DNA of 64,000 nucleotides from Leptospira andrefontaineae (lineage in GTDB: Bacteria; Spirochaetota; Leptospiria; Leptospirales; Leptospiraceae): assembly GCF_004770105.1 (NCBI RefSeq), contig NZ_RQEY01000023.1, forward strand, positions 186,001 to 250,000. The letters run 5' to 3'. The translations under genes were made by a program, and so were the position numbers. This document shows, one piece after another, positions 52,940 through 61,643 of the stretch (the stretch's first letter is position 1; each line of letters starts with the position of its first letter). Under the pieces are notes generated by a model that saw only the letters and a list, made by a program, of their open reading frames with translations, made no database searches and was not told where the DNA came from.

Positions 52940-53785
52940 ATGTTAAAGCAAGCTTTGGAATCTAAAACTGAAAATCCAAACAAAACATTATGGGAGAAGG
53001 GTGATTTCACTGAGATCGCTTCCTTAATGCGCAAATCAGGAGAAGAGCTCGTAACTCATCTCGGAATAATATCTCCATTGAAAATTTTGGATTTAGGATC
53101 CGGAGATGGAACGACTGCGATCCCACTTGCAAGGACCGGATCGGAAGTGTTAGGGATCGATATTGCAAAAAACTTAGTAGAGGCTGGGAATAGAAGGGCG
53201 AAAGCAGAAGGTCTTTCCAATTTGAAATTCCAAGAAGGAGACGCATGCAATTTACAGGAAGTTCTCGATCGTTCTTTTGATCTAACTATTTCCGTATTTG
53301 GGGCAATGTTTGCTCCGAAACCATTTGATGTTGCAAGCGAAATGGTTCGGGTTACAAAACCCGGTGGTCGTATCGTAATGGGGAATTGGATCCCAAATGA
53401 TCCTACGTCGTTTGTTTCCCAGTTGTTAAAGATAAGCTCTTCCTTTTCACCTCCACCTCCGGAAGGTTTTGTAAGTCCAATGACTTGGGGAATGAAATCT
53501 TATATTATGGATTATTTTGCAAAGGCAGGAGTGAAAGCCGAGAAAATTTCCCTACTCAAAGATACATACAGTTTTATCTCTCCAGATAAAACACCTGAGG
53601 ATTTGATAGAGTTACTCAGAAAATTTTACGGTCCAACGATGAATGCATTTGATTCTGCTGAGAAAAATGGAAAGGCAGAAGAGCTGCGTAGGCAACTTAT
53701 CCAACTTGCAAATGAACAAAACCAAAGTGGAGATGTTGGAATTTCAATACCTGCTACTTTTTTAAGAGTCACTATTGATCTATAA
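52940..53785 (+). CDS. Class I SAM-dependent methyltransferase
   Basis: From ATG 52940 the protein has 281 residues. Motifs: ILDLGSGDGTTAIPLARTGS (motif I), DLTISVFGAMFAPKPFDVAS, and VRVTKPGGRIVMGNW. UbiE-like enzymes with this pattern methylate small molecules. TATAAT at 52919-52924 with TTGGAA at 52898-52903 (spacer 15) places transcription just before this start and rules out the in-frame TTG at 52874. The AraC gene diverges from it and may regulate it. Confidence 0.78.
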   Translation: MLKQALESKTENPNKTLWEKGDFTEIASLMRKSGEELVTHLGIISPLKILDLGSGDGTTAIPLARTGSEVLGIDIAKNLVEAGNRRAKAEGLSNLKFQEGDACNLQEVLDRSFDLTISVFGAMFAPKPFDVASEMVRVTKPGGRIVMGNWIPNDPTSFVSQLLKISSSFSPPPPEGFVSPMTWGMKSYIMDYFAKAGVKAEKISLLKDTYSFISPDKTPEDLIELLRKFYGPTMNAFDSAEKNGKAEELRRQLIQLANEQNQSGDVGISIPATFLRVTIDL

Positions 53786-53820
53786 GTAAAAACTTTATAT
53801 AGAAGCTCTTAATAAAACAA

Positions 53821-53848
53821 AAAGGCCGACTCTTTTAAGTCGGCCTTT
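53821..53848. terminator. Bidirectional rho-independent terminator
   Basis: AAAGGCCGAC (53821-53830) pairs perfectly with GTCGGCCTTT (53839-53848) over an 8-base loop, with A and T runs on the outer sides. A second hairpin TAGGCGA/TCGCCTA (53861-53867 with 53871-53877) follows. Together they separate the convergent methyltransferase and glycoside hydrolase genes. Confidence 0.9.
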
Positions 53849-53887
53849 TATATTCTCCACTAGGCGAACCTCGCCTAATAGTCGATA

Positions 53888-56176
53888 TTATCTATTTTGA
53901 ATAGTCACATTCTCAGTCTTCACATAAGAAGTATCAAACCACCATGCGCGAACTTCCATAGGACGATCCGCTTTGTCTGGTGCTATATTAAAATCTAATG
54001 AGAAGTTTGTATATTGGCCCGGACCAACAAACTCATGTCTATAAACGTCTCTTCTTGCCAATACTTCTTGGCCATCGTAAACGTCTATGGTCACAACTTT
54101 ATCGTTATTCGCGTTAGTTACATCTACTAACATGCGGAATACGGCACGTTTGTTTCCTGTTCCCCAACGACCTCTGTCATAAGGTCCATAGATAATATGA
54201 TCCGCCCAATGATCACCTGTGGTAACAACCCAAGCATCACCTTCTGCGAATCCGGTGCGGTGAGAAAGATTTTTAGCCTTATATACTAAAGGTAATTCTC
54301 CACTCAATGGAGAAGAGCAACAAAGTAGTGCAGCTCCTCCTCCGTCCCTTTGAGCAACCCCAGCTACGTATTCGGTATCAGCACATTGGCCCTTGTAAGA
54401 ACCTGGAGCCCAATCTCCTCCACGCTGAGATGAACGGCTATCTCCTCTGTCGAACCAAATAGTGCGGCATGAGTTAGCAAGAGGAACTTTACTGTGAGCA
54501 CAAAGGATTCCACTAGTTCCCCAAGAGTGTTTAGTTGCCCCTGCAACATAGTAGTCATTAGGACATTCGTATTTAGTAAATCCGCCGGCCCAATCTCCTG
54601 TTCCATGGTAACGAGTGGTAGTTTCATAAACCGCTTGCACGTTAATCGCACGGTCAGCATGCCAAAGTTTTCCGTATTTTGTATCACTACAAAGTGCTCT
54701 TTGGTCACGGCTTAAGCCTAATAGACGTTCTCCATCAGGACAGGTTCCTTTGTTTGCACCTGATAACCAATCGTTATCAATTGTACTTACGTTATCATCT
54801 ACACCGTTAAAGCCGATCTTGGTCAAATGGTCTACGTAAGCAACGGGTCCAGTCTTACCATTGAAAGCAAGAAGGCGATCCATATGTTCATCTCGCCAGT
54901 TGCCTCGTTTCATTTGAGACCAATCAGAAGTTACAAGTCCCCATTCGTCTTCGCCGTTTAGAGGCCAGAATGCGAAATCAATATCCTTCTCGATTAAATA
55001 ATCCACAAGCCTTTTGAGCCACTCTCTATCTGCAGGATTTGTTTCTCCTGGAGAAGCTCCGAATTCACTTACCCAAACAGGAGCTGTAGTAACTGCATCT
55101 GGATCAGTTACATATCCCCATTCGTCTGTGATAGTGTTTCGGAATGTATTTAGATCCATATCCTTGTATTTGATATTTCCGCCGGAAGTTCCATCGTCAC
55201 CGTTATGTTTAGGTCCGATAAATCCATAGTTATGAGCGGCATAAACCAGTTTATTTACATTACGAATATGAACTTGAAGATCTCTAACAGGTTTTAGGTG
55301 AGGACGTTCCCCGGAACCTAAGATCGGGATCGCTCCCCACCAATTGATACCTTCGACAACTATGACCAAATCTGGGTTAGCGCGTAAGATATCATTTCCA
55401 GCTTCCTGAGCAGCCTTACGCCAATCGTCTATATTATTCCAACCCCAGTTAGGGCTATTCGGTAAATGAGTATCGTTAAAACGTTGTGTGCGAACTTCGT
55501 TTCTAAGATCCGCAGCAGCGACTAACTTATTATTCTTATAACGATTTACCAAGAACACCCAATCCGCTTTCCACATTTCAGGAGTTTGGTTATAGGCAAA
55601 GGAAGATCCTGTGTGATACCATTGGCCATTATAGTCGAATCCACAGCACCATTCTGAGAAAGTAGTATGGTTATTTAAGACCACTACGATCCCTGCGGCA
55701 GTCAAAGCTGCTACGGTTTCATCATAGATCTGTAAGGCTGTCTTTCCGAAAAATTGTGGGTTAGCAGCCACATGTTCGTTCGGAACGATATTCGCGTCAT
55801 GAAGCATTATATTAGAAAAAGGCAATCTAACTGAGTTGAAGCCCCATTCTTGGATCAGGGAAATAATATGAGAGATAGGCTGTTTATCCAAGCCTCCCAC
55901 TACCTGACGAGTATCGCTTGCTCCATACCAGTTCACCGCTTTCAATTTGAAACGGTTATTATTCGAATCTACGATATATCTTCCGTTCGTACTCAGAGGA
56001 ACGATCGGAGGATTGGTCGCCACTACAAAAGCTCGTACAGAGTTGTAAGTGGATTTCGCCGATTTAGAAAGTGAGAACGGTAAATACGCTTGGTCTGTTT
56101 CAGGGGAACAACTTGCTAATATAGCAAAGACCACCGATACAGAACAAAAAATTTTCATTTTCCTTCTGTTAAACAT
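53888..56176 (-). CDS. GH5-type glycoside hydrolase lipoprotein with Cys-rich C-terminal modules
   Basis: From ATG 56176 (GGAGAG eight bases upstream) the protein has 762 residues with a lipobox ending ILASC. The GH5 barrel runs from FKLKAVNWYGASDTR to about residue 440. The acid/base Glu is near 227 in AADLRNEV (NEV instead of the usual NEP) and the nucleophile Glu is near 371 in VWVSEFGAS, with AAHNYGF and FAFWPLNGEDEWG between and after. The next ~200 residues contain three similar Cys-bounded units (CPDGERLLG, CPNDYYVAG, CADTEYVAG). The last ~110 form a beta-rich domain that may bind carbohydrate. It should act on a beta-glucan or mannan at the cell surface. Confidence 0.85.
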   Translation of the reverse strand: MFNRRKMKIFCSVSVVFAILASCSPETDQAYLPFSLSKSAKSTYNSVRAFVVATNPPIVPLSTNGRYIVDSNNNRFKLKAVNWYGASDTRQVVGGLDKQPISHIISLIQEWGFNSVRLPFSNIMLHDANIVPNEHVAANPQFFGKTALQIYDETVAALTAAGIVVVLNNHTTFSEWCCGFDYNGQWYHTGSSFAYNQTPEMWKADWVFLVNRYKNNKLVAAADLRNEVRTQRFNDTHLPNSPNWGWNNIDDWRKAAQEAGNDILRANPDLVIVVEGINWWGAIPILGSGERPHLKPVRDLQVHIRNVNKLVYAAHNYGFIGPKHNGDDGTSGGNIKYKDMDLNTFRNTITDEWGYVTDPDAVTTAPVWVSEFGASPGETNPADREWLKRLVDYLIEKDIDFAFWPLNGEDEWGLVTSDWSQMKRGNWRDEHMDRLLAFNGKTGPVAYVDHLTKIGFNGVDDNVSTIDNDWLSGANKGTCPDGERLLGLSRDQRALCSDTKYGKLWHADRAINVQAVYETTTRYHGTGDWAGGFTKYECPNDYYVAGATKHSWGTSGILCAHSKVPLANSCRTIWFDRGDSRSSQRGGDWAPGSYKGQCADTEYVAGVAQRDGGGAALLCCSSPLSGELPLVYKAKNLSHRTGFAEGDAWVVTTGDHWADHIIYGPYDRGRWGTGNKRAVFRMLVDVTNANNDKVVTIDVYDGQEVLARRDVYRHEFVGPGQYTNFSLDFNIAPDKADRPMEVRAWWFDTSYVKTENVTIQNR

Positions 56177-56410
56177 TTTGAATTCTCTCCATTGAATTCC
56201 CAATCAATCACGGATAGTTTTTTATATGTGTGGGGATTATTTAACAGAGCGTACTTATAAATCGTTTATTTTTTCCCAAGATTCCATTCTATATCTTACG
56301 TTTTTTCTTTTTAAAGCGTTTGTTATAATAAAAATATTGAACGAACAGTCCATATATTTAAAATTACTACATTACAAAATGCGATAAATATTATGAATAC
56401 TTAATATGAC

Positions 56411-57445
56411 TTATTCACAAAGGATCTGGATCTTCCCATCCGTCATATTCTGGCTATAAAATGCATATGCCTCTGCGGCTTCTTCCAACTTGAATTGGCG
56501 TTGTATCTTGGGTCTGAACAGACCGTTCACATTCTCGATCACTTCTCGCGATAGTAAATATCTCGACGGAAGAGAGAGTGCGTTGATATAGTATTCGATC
56601 TCGAAAAATTGGACTTTCCAACCGTTGAATAATTTCTGAGGTTGGAATTGCATAGGGCCGGTATTAAAATAACCATACATACAAAGGGTGGATCCTTGAG
56701 GCATAGATCGGACAAGTGTTAAAGGCATTTCTCCTCCGATACAATCGAAACCGTATGTGCAATTGACTTCTTTACAGAGTTCTGTAAGTCGTTTTTCGAA
56801 ATCCGGATCGGATTGGTTTAATACGTACGATGCGCCTTCTTCTTTGCAGATCGAGATCTGCTCCTCCCTGCGAACGATAGCTATACTTTTTAAACCGTAT
56901 GTATGTGCGACACGCATCGTCATTCTGGCAACTGCTCCTGCCGCAGCGGTAATAAAAAAATATTTGGATTCAGATGCTTTCGCGCATCTTGCCATAGCAA
57001 TCCCGGTAATAGGATTTGCAACTGAGGAGGCTGCCTCCTGGAATTGAACGTCATTAGGAAGAACGATCAATTTTAAAGCCTCTGCCAAAGCATATTCCGC
57101 AAATACTCCGCTCTTGCTATAAAAGGCGACTCTTTTACCAAGTCTCATTTTTCCGACAATCCCTCCTCCGTTAGCTACTACTGTTCCTGCTGCTTCAAAG
57201 CCGACCCCTCTAGGATAAGGATAATCAAAAGTAGAACTGTATACTCCTCGGATATGGTAAAGATCGTTCGGGTTCATAGAGCCTCGATCCACCTTTATGA
57301 GAACCTGTCCAGGGCCAGGTTTAGGCAAATCGATAGAAGTAAGTTGTAGGATTTTTTTGATCTCATTCGGATCTGAGAGTGCCTCGTTAGGTAGTGGGCC
57401 TAATTGTCTGACGGCCTTCATTTTTTTAGGGAGATTGTTTTTCAT
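56411..57445 (-). CDS. MDR-family NAD(P)H:quinone/alcohol oxidoreductase
   Basis: The protein has 344 residues. GPGQVLIKVDRGSMNPNDLY and GVGFEAAGTVVANGGG mark the GroES-like domain; FFITAAAGAVARMTMRVAHT is the nucleotide-binding loop (AAAGAV in place of GAAGGVG). The catalytic zinc ligands of true alcohol dehydrogenases are missing, so it is closer to the quinone oxidoreductase/enoyl reductase branch. It starts 23 bases after the double-VOC gene and is probably cotranscribed with it. Confidence 0.83.
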   Translation of the reverse strand: MKNNLPKKMKAVRQLGPLPNEALSDPNEIKKILQLTSIDLPKPGPGQVLIKVDRGSMNPNDLYHIRGVYSSTFDYPYPRGVGFEAAGTVVANGGGIVGKMRLGKRVAFYSKSGVFAEYALAEALKLIVLPNDVQFQEAASSVANPITGIAMARCAKASESKYFFITAAAGAVARMTMRVAHTYGLKSIAIVRREEQISICKEEGASYVLNQSDPDFEKRLTELCKEVNCTYGFDCIGGEMPLTLVRSMPQGSTLCMYGYFNTGPMQFQPQKLFNGWKVQFFEIEYYINALSLPSRYLLSREVIENVNGLFRPKIQRQFKLEEAAEAYAFYSQNMTDGKIQILCE

Positions 57446-57468
57446 GGATTTATGTTTCCGAATTTTGC

Positions 57469-58470
57469 TTATTTCTGGGAGATCACAAAAAGATTCCCTT
57501 CAGGATCCTTAAGTATTACTGAAGTATCATATTCTTCTAATATGATTCCGCCTTCTGGGAGGATTTTGTTGACTGCCGCTTTTAAATCCAAAACCCGGAA
57601 TCCTACTGCAATTCTTCCCGTATCAGATTTATTTAATGGACCTCCTTTACTGAAATTATTGTAAGTGAATATTTCGAATGTGGGACCACCTTCTTCGTAT
57701 CCGGGGAGGGGAAGGTGACGACCTTTTACTTCTATCCCGGTGAGTCCCGTTAGATTTTCTATAAAGTCTCCCTTATAATCCCTTTCGAAGCCTGTTGCAT
57801 TTGTTTCTAAAATTTTGCCGTAAAAAGAGAGTGCCTTGGTCCAATCCCTGGAATTGATATTTACATGAAGGAATCGGATCTTATCGATTCCGGAAGGATT
57901 TAGTTTAAATCGGGTCCTTACTAACGAATTTAAGCTACGAAAGATAGTGCTTGGGCTAAGAGGAGTTGGAAATGGAATATGGATCTCGAATATATTTCCA
58001 TCCGGATCTCTTCCATAAATTGCGGGAACTTTTTGTAAATCCTCGAAACTGCTGTCTATCTTTCCTCCATTCTTTTGGATTGTTTGGATGAGACCAGGAA
58101 CATTATCCGTTTCGAAACAGATATGAGCATAGCCCAGATCGTTTGCAGAGCTTGTTCCTTGGTTCGATTTCTCTGCTTTTAATATTGTAAATATTGGCCC
58201 TTCGTTTTGATAATCGGGAGTTCTGAGAGTAATAACGGAAGAGAGCGGATCTCCTAGGGTCCAGTTTGAATCCGTTTTTGTTTCCTTAGCCCTGAATACG
58301 TTCTGGTAAAAATCAGAAAGGCGTTTTGGATCCGAACTCCTGAAAATTACCGTTTCGAAGGAAAAATCCGAATTTAGAATCCTTTTATATTCATGGGGAG
58401 AAGGAGTTAAAACCCACCAGATGGTAATTAAGAAAAGTATGGAGAACAGAACGATCAGAAACTTTTTCAT
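57469..58470 (-). CDS. Membrane-anchored double VOC (glyoxalase-fold) protein
   Basis: The protein has 333 residues. An N-terminal hydrophobic helix (FLIVLFSILFLITIWWVL) is followed by two VOC domains: FETVIFRSSDPKRLSDFYQN to DPDGNIFEIHIPFP, and RFLHVNINSRDWTKALSFYG to LKDPEGNLFVISQK. The second domain lacks the terminal Glu metal ligand, so the metal site is doubtful. It is an extracytoplasmic or membrane-attached member of the family, with unknown substrate. It precedes the MDR oxidoreductase gene. Confidence 0.78.
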   Translation of the reverse strand: MKKFLIVLFSILFLITIWWVLTPSPHEYKRILNSDFSFETVIFRSSDPKRLSDFYQNVFRAKETKTDSNWTLGDPLSSVITLRTPDYQNEGPIFTILKAEKSNQGTSSANDLGYAHICFETDNVPGLIQTIQKNGGKIDSSFEDLQKVPAIYGRDPDGNIFEIHIPFPTPLSPSTIFRSLNSLVRTRFKLNPSGIDKIRFLHVNINSRDWTKALSFYGKILETNATGFERDYKGDFIENLTGLTGIEVKGRHLPLPGYEEGGPTFEIFTYNNFSKGGPLNKSDTGRIAVGFRVLDLKAAVNKILPEGGIILEEYDTSVILKDPEGNLFVISQK

Positions 58471-58596
58471 ATATAGCTAAGGATAGCATATACATTCTCT
58501 TCTGCGCTTGAACGAATCCGGTATAAGTGAAAATATTGTCTCCTCGGAACAAGTGTAGGTTATGGACTCTACAAATGGTAAGGCGATCTTCTTTCC

Positions 58597-59892
58597 TTAG
58601 TTTTGCTTCAGTCCTTCCCTAACATAGTTACGAATATGAGAACCAACACTTTTCATATGATCCTTAATTGTAGAATTCAAGTCTCCTAATGACTTTTGGT
58701 TGATCTCAGGCAAAAGTTTATCTTCTGAAAAACCTTTCAATAGATTCGATTCATCAATTAGGGTATCAATTTTATCCGAAATATCGTAGCTCTGTTTAGA
58801 GACTACATTAACAAGATAAGAATTATCATATTTACCGTAAGTATTATCCAAATCAGTCTGTTTTACACTTACGATAAAAGGATGATCTAACTCCTTATTT
58901 TTATAAGCATTTCTTAATGTACTAAAATGGTATTTTTCGATAGTCGTATGTCGACTGGCAATCCTATCAATCGCTTCATTTTTAGCGTTTTCGAATCCAA
59001 GAATTGCCTTTAGATTGATCCAAAGCATACTAATTGTTCCAAAATTCGGAAGAACTCTAGAGTGATATGGTTGGGTCAGATCCGCAACATAATGCATTCC
59101 CCAGCCTAAGAAACGATATCCCCAATATGTATGTCCTGTTTGGAAAGCATAACGAGAAAGTGTCATGAACTGATAGACTCTATATCGAGGGTAGGTGCGG
59201 GTTAGAAATCCTGCTGCAGCAAATATGATCGGGGATTCATGATAATAACCTATATGAAATGGGACTTGGGTGGCATAATAGATCTTAGAATCTCCAAAAG
59301 ATTGTATTCCAAAACCATAATCTTTTCCGAAACTTTCTCCATTATCCTCGAATAAATTCAGATCCAATCCGAAATCCGGCTCATCACCGGCAGTTGCGAG
59401 CACTTCAATCGGGCTGACAAGTTCTCCTATTCGAATATCATAAAATTCATAATCTTGTTTTAGATCCTTCTCTCCATAAATACTTACTGTTTTTGGATCC
59501 GATTTTTTTCCAGGAAGAGGATTCCCTGGAAGATTCTGTAAAAAATAACCTAACGGTGTTCCGGTATTCAACCTAAGCGCTCTTAAGAAATGATTTCGGA
59601 TTGTTTTTCTATCTCCTCCTTTGAATGAGAGTACATCTGGAAGAGGAGCATTTTTATCGTAGTCTAAATTCGCTTCCTTCTCCATATCCCTCATAAGAGG
59701 GATAAGTTTGTCTTGTTCTTTAAGTAAAAAATCTTCAAGAGATTCTACTTTTACCTTAGGTGCTGATACCAATTCAGGCATAACTTCGAGTGCAGGTCGG
59801 TTGAATAGAAAATGATTCCACCAGGCTTCTGCAGGTGTAGCAAACAAACTAAGTGAGGCGATGAAGATTAGACTAGAGTAATATTTGAGCAC
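58597..59892 (-). CDS. Exported zinc-phospholipase C / S1-P1 nuclease-like protein
   Basis: From GTG 59892 the protein has 431 residues. A signal peptide (YYSSLIFIASLSLFATPAEA) would be cut before WWNHFLF, leaving Trp as the first mature residue. In zinc phospholipases C and S1/P1 nucleases the mature N-terminal Trp is a zinc ligand. The core GWGMHYVADLTQPYHSRV supplies the H..D..H zinc pattern, and HIGYYHES may add another. Length and sequence are otherwise divergent and I cannot tell lipase from nuclease. A GTG at 59928 is also in frame, but 59892 gives a normal signal peptide. Confidence 0.65.
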   Translation of the reverse strand: MLKYYSSLIFIASLSLFATPAEAWWNHFLFNRPALEVMPELVSAPKVKVESLEDFLLKEQDKLIPLMRDMEKEANLDYDKNAPLPDVLSFKGGDRKTIRNHFLRALRLNTGTPLGYFLQNLPGNPLPGKKSDPKTVSIYGEKDLKQDYEFYDIRIGELVSPIEVLATAGDEPDFGLDLNLFEDNGESFGKDYGFGIQSFGDSKIYYATQVPFHIGYYHESPIIFAAAGFLTRTYPRYRVYQFMTLSRYAFQTGHTYWGYRFLGWGMHYVADLTQPYHSRVLPNFGTISMLWINLKAILGFENAKNEAIDRIASRHTTIEKYHFSTLRNAYKNKELDHPFIVSVKQTDLDNTYGKYDNSYLVNVVSKQSYDISDKIDTLIDESNLLKGFSEDKLLPEINQKSLGDLNSTIKDHMKSVGSHIRNYVREGLKQN

Positions 59893-60020
59893 ACCAAAGA
59901 ATTCTATATTACCAAGAGAAGTCAACACAAACTGTCAAAGGGAAAACTACACCGTAAAGTTGTTGAGTAGATGAAAAGGTTTATGATGATCTGTAAAATC
60001 TCTCACTCAAACAGGAAAAG

Positions 60021-61619
60021 ATGGAAAATATCCTAGTTGAATACGTTTATTTGATTTTGATCATCCTTGGATTGGTTGTGATCGCAAATCGACTCGGACT
60101 TGCTTATCCGATTGTCCTTTTGATCGGAGGACTCGTTGTAAGTACAATTCCATTCTTCCAAAATATTACCATCACACCGGAGCTTGTTTTTTTAATTTTT
60201 CTTCCTCCTTTATTATATGAGGCCGCTTGGCAAATTTCTTGGAAAGAATTTTGGAAATGGAGAAGGATCATTGCAGGTTTTGCATTTCCGATAGTCATCA
60301 TCACTTCTTGTGTAATCGCTTTGATCTCTAGTTCGTTGATCCCTGGATTTACATTAGCGATTGGATTCTTATTAGGAGGTATCATTTCTCCTCCTGATTC
60401 TATTTCTTCCGTTACGATCATGAAGCAAACAAAAGCCCCCAAGTCTGCAATAAGTGTCGCAGAAGGAGAAAGTTTGCTGAATGATGCTTCTTCTTTGATA
60501 GTATTTCGATTTGCTTTGGCAGCGGTGATTACCGGACAGTTTAATCTCCAAGAGGCAACTTTTAGTTTTGTTTGGGTGGTTATTGCAGGTTCATTCATCG
60601 GTTTGGCAGTTGGTCTTGTATTTTATGGGATACATAGTTGGCTTCCGCTTACTCCAAGTATTGAGATCGTTTTAACTTTTGTGACTCCATATTGTATGTA
60701 TTATTTGGCGGAACATTTTCATGTTTCAGGAGTTCTTGCCGTGGTGTGTGGAGGACTTCTTCTTTCCAGCAAACGCCAAAGTTTGTTGAGTTATGCGAGT
60801 CGTATCCAAGGAGTGAATGTTTGGAATAGTATCGTATTTATTTTGAACGGATTGATCTTCTTATTGATCGGTTTGCAGTTGCCTTCTATCATAAATCAAT
60901 TAGGAGATATTAGTTTAAAGAGCGCAATTCTATATGGAATATTGATCTCATTGGCTTTAATCGTTACAAGGATCATCATTACACTTTTTACTTCCGGTTT
61001 TACTAGGATCATGAGCAATTTTATAGAAGTCTCGGAAGTGAATCCTGGATGGAAGATCCCTCTTGTTTTAGGTTGGGCAGGGATTAGGGGAGTTGTATCC
61101 CTTGCTGCAGCACTTTCTATTCCATTATATACAATTGGAGAAACCCCATTTCCCTATCGAAATTTGATCTTGTTTATCACTTTCATCGTGATCTTAACTA
61201 CTATGATCTTTAATGGACTAACTCTTCCCTGGTTGATCCGAAAATTGAACGTAATGGATTTCCAAACTCCTATTCCTGTTCATAGACAAGAAGTGATGAT
61301 ACAAAAAAAGTTAGCAACAGAATCACTTCATTATTTAGAGGAGAAAAATAAAACAGGCGCTCGCAAAAATAAACATCTCAAAAATCTAATTTCTCGTTTG
61401 AAAACAGAATTAGGATATTTTGAAGAAGAACTGAAGGGAATGTCAGGAACCCATAGGGGAGAAAGAAAAGAATATGGAGATGTATATTTAGAACTTCTTC
61501 AATTCCAAAGAGATGTTTTGAACGATCTAAATCATGATTCGGGATTCGACGAAGAAGTGATCCGCAAATACCATGCGCTTATAGATATAGAAGAATTTAA
61601 AACCAGAGAAAGTGACTGA
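60021..61619 (+). CDS. CPA1 family Na+/H+ antiporter
   Basis: The protein has 532 residues with about twelve membrane helices. The transport region has IISPPDSISSVTIMK (PPD motif) and EGESLLNDASSLIVFR (ND motif), and WAGIRGVVSLAAALSIP is the conserved helix of NhaP/NHE antiporters. The C-terminal ~130 residues are a charged cytosolic tail with coiled-coil character (EEKNKTGARKNKHLKNLISR). It should exchange Na+ for H+ at the inner membrane. It ends in a terminator hairpin facing the outer-membrane factor gene. Confidence 0.9.
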   Translation: MENILVEYVYLILIILGLVVIANRLGLAYPIVLLIGGLVVSTIPFFQNITITPELVFLIFLPPLLYEAAWQISWKEFWKWRRIIAGFAFPIVIITSCVIALISSSLIPGFTLAIGFLLGGIISPPDSISSVTIMKQTKAPKSAISVAEGESLLNDASSLIVFRFALAAVITGQFNLQEATFSFVWVVIAGSFIGLAVGLVFYGIHSWLPLTPSIEIVLTFVTPYCMYYLAEHFHVSGVLAVVCGGLLLSSKRQSLLSYASRIQGVNVWNSIVFILNGLIFLLIGLQLPSIINQLGDISLKSAILYGILISLALIVTRIIITLFTSGFTRIMSNFIEVSEVNPGWKIPLVLGWAGIRGVVSLAAALSIPLYTIGETPFPYRNLILFITFIVILTTMIFNGLTLPWLIRKLNVMDFQTPIPVHRQEVMIQKKLATESLHYLEEKNKTGARKNKHLKNLISRLKTELGYFEEELKGMSGTHRGERKEYGDVYLELLQFQRDVLNDLNHDSGFDEEVIRKYHALIDIEEFKTRESD

Positions 61620-61632
61620 TCTCTTTCTCTGG
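61603..61632. terminator. Bidirectional hairpin overlapping the antiporter stop
   Basis: CCAGAGAAAG (61603-61612) and CTTTCTCTGG (61623-61632) form a perfect 10-bp stem; the antiporter TGA stop lies in the loop. It separates the convergent antiporter and outer-membrane factor genes. Confidence 0.8.
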
Positions 61633-61643
61633 TCTTCTCGGGA

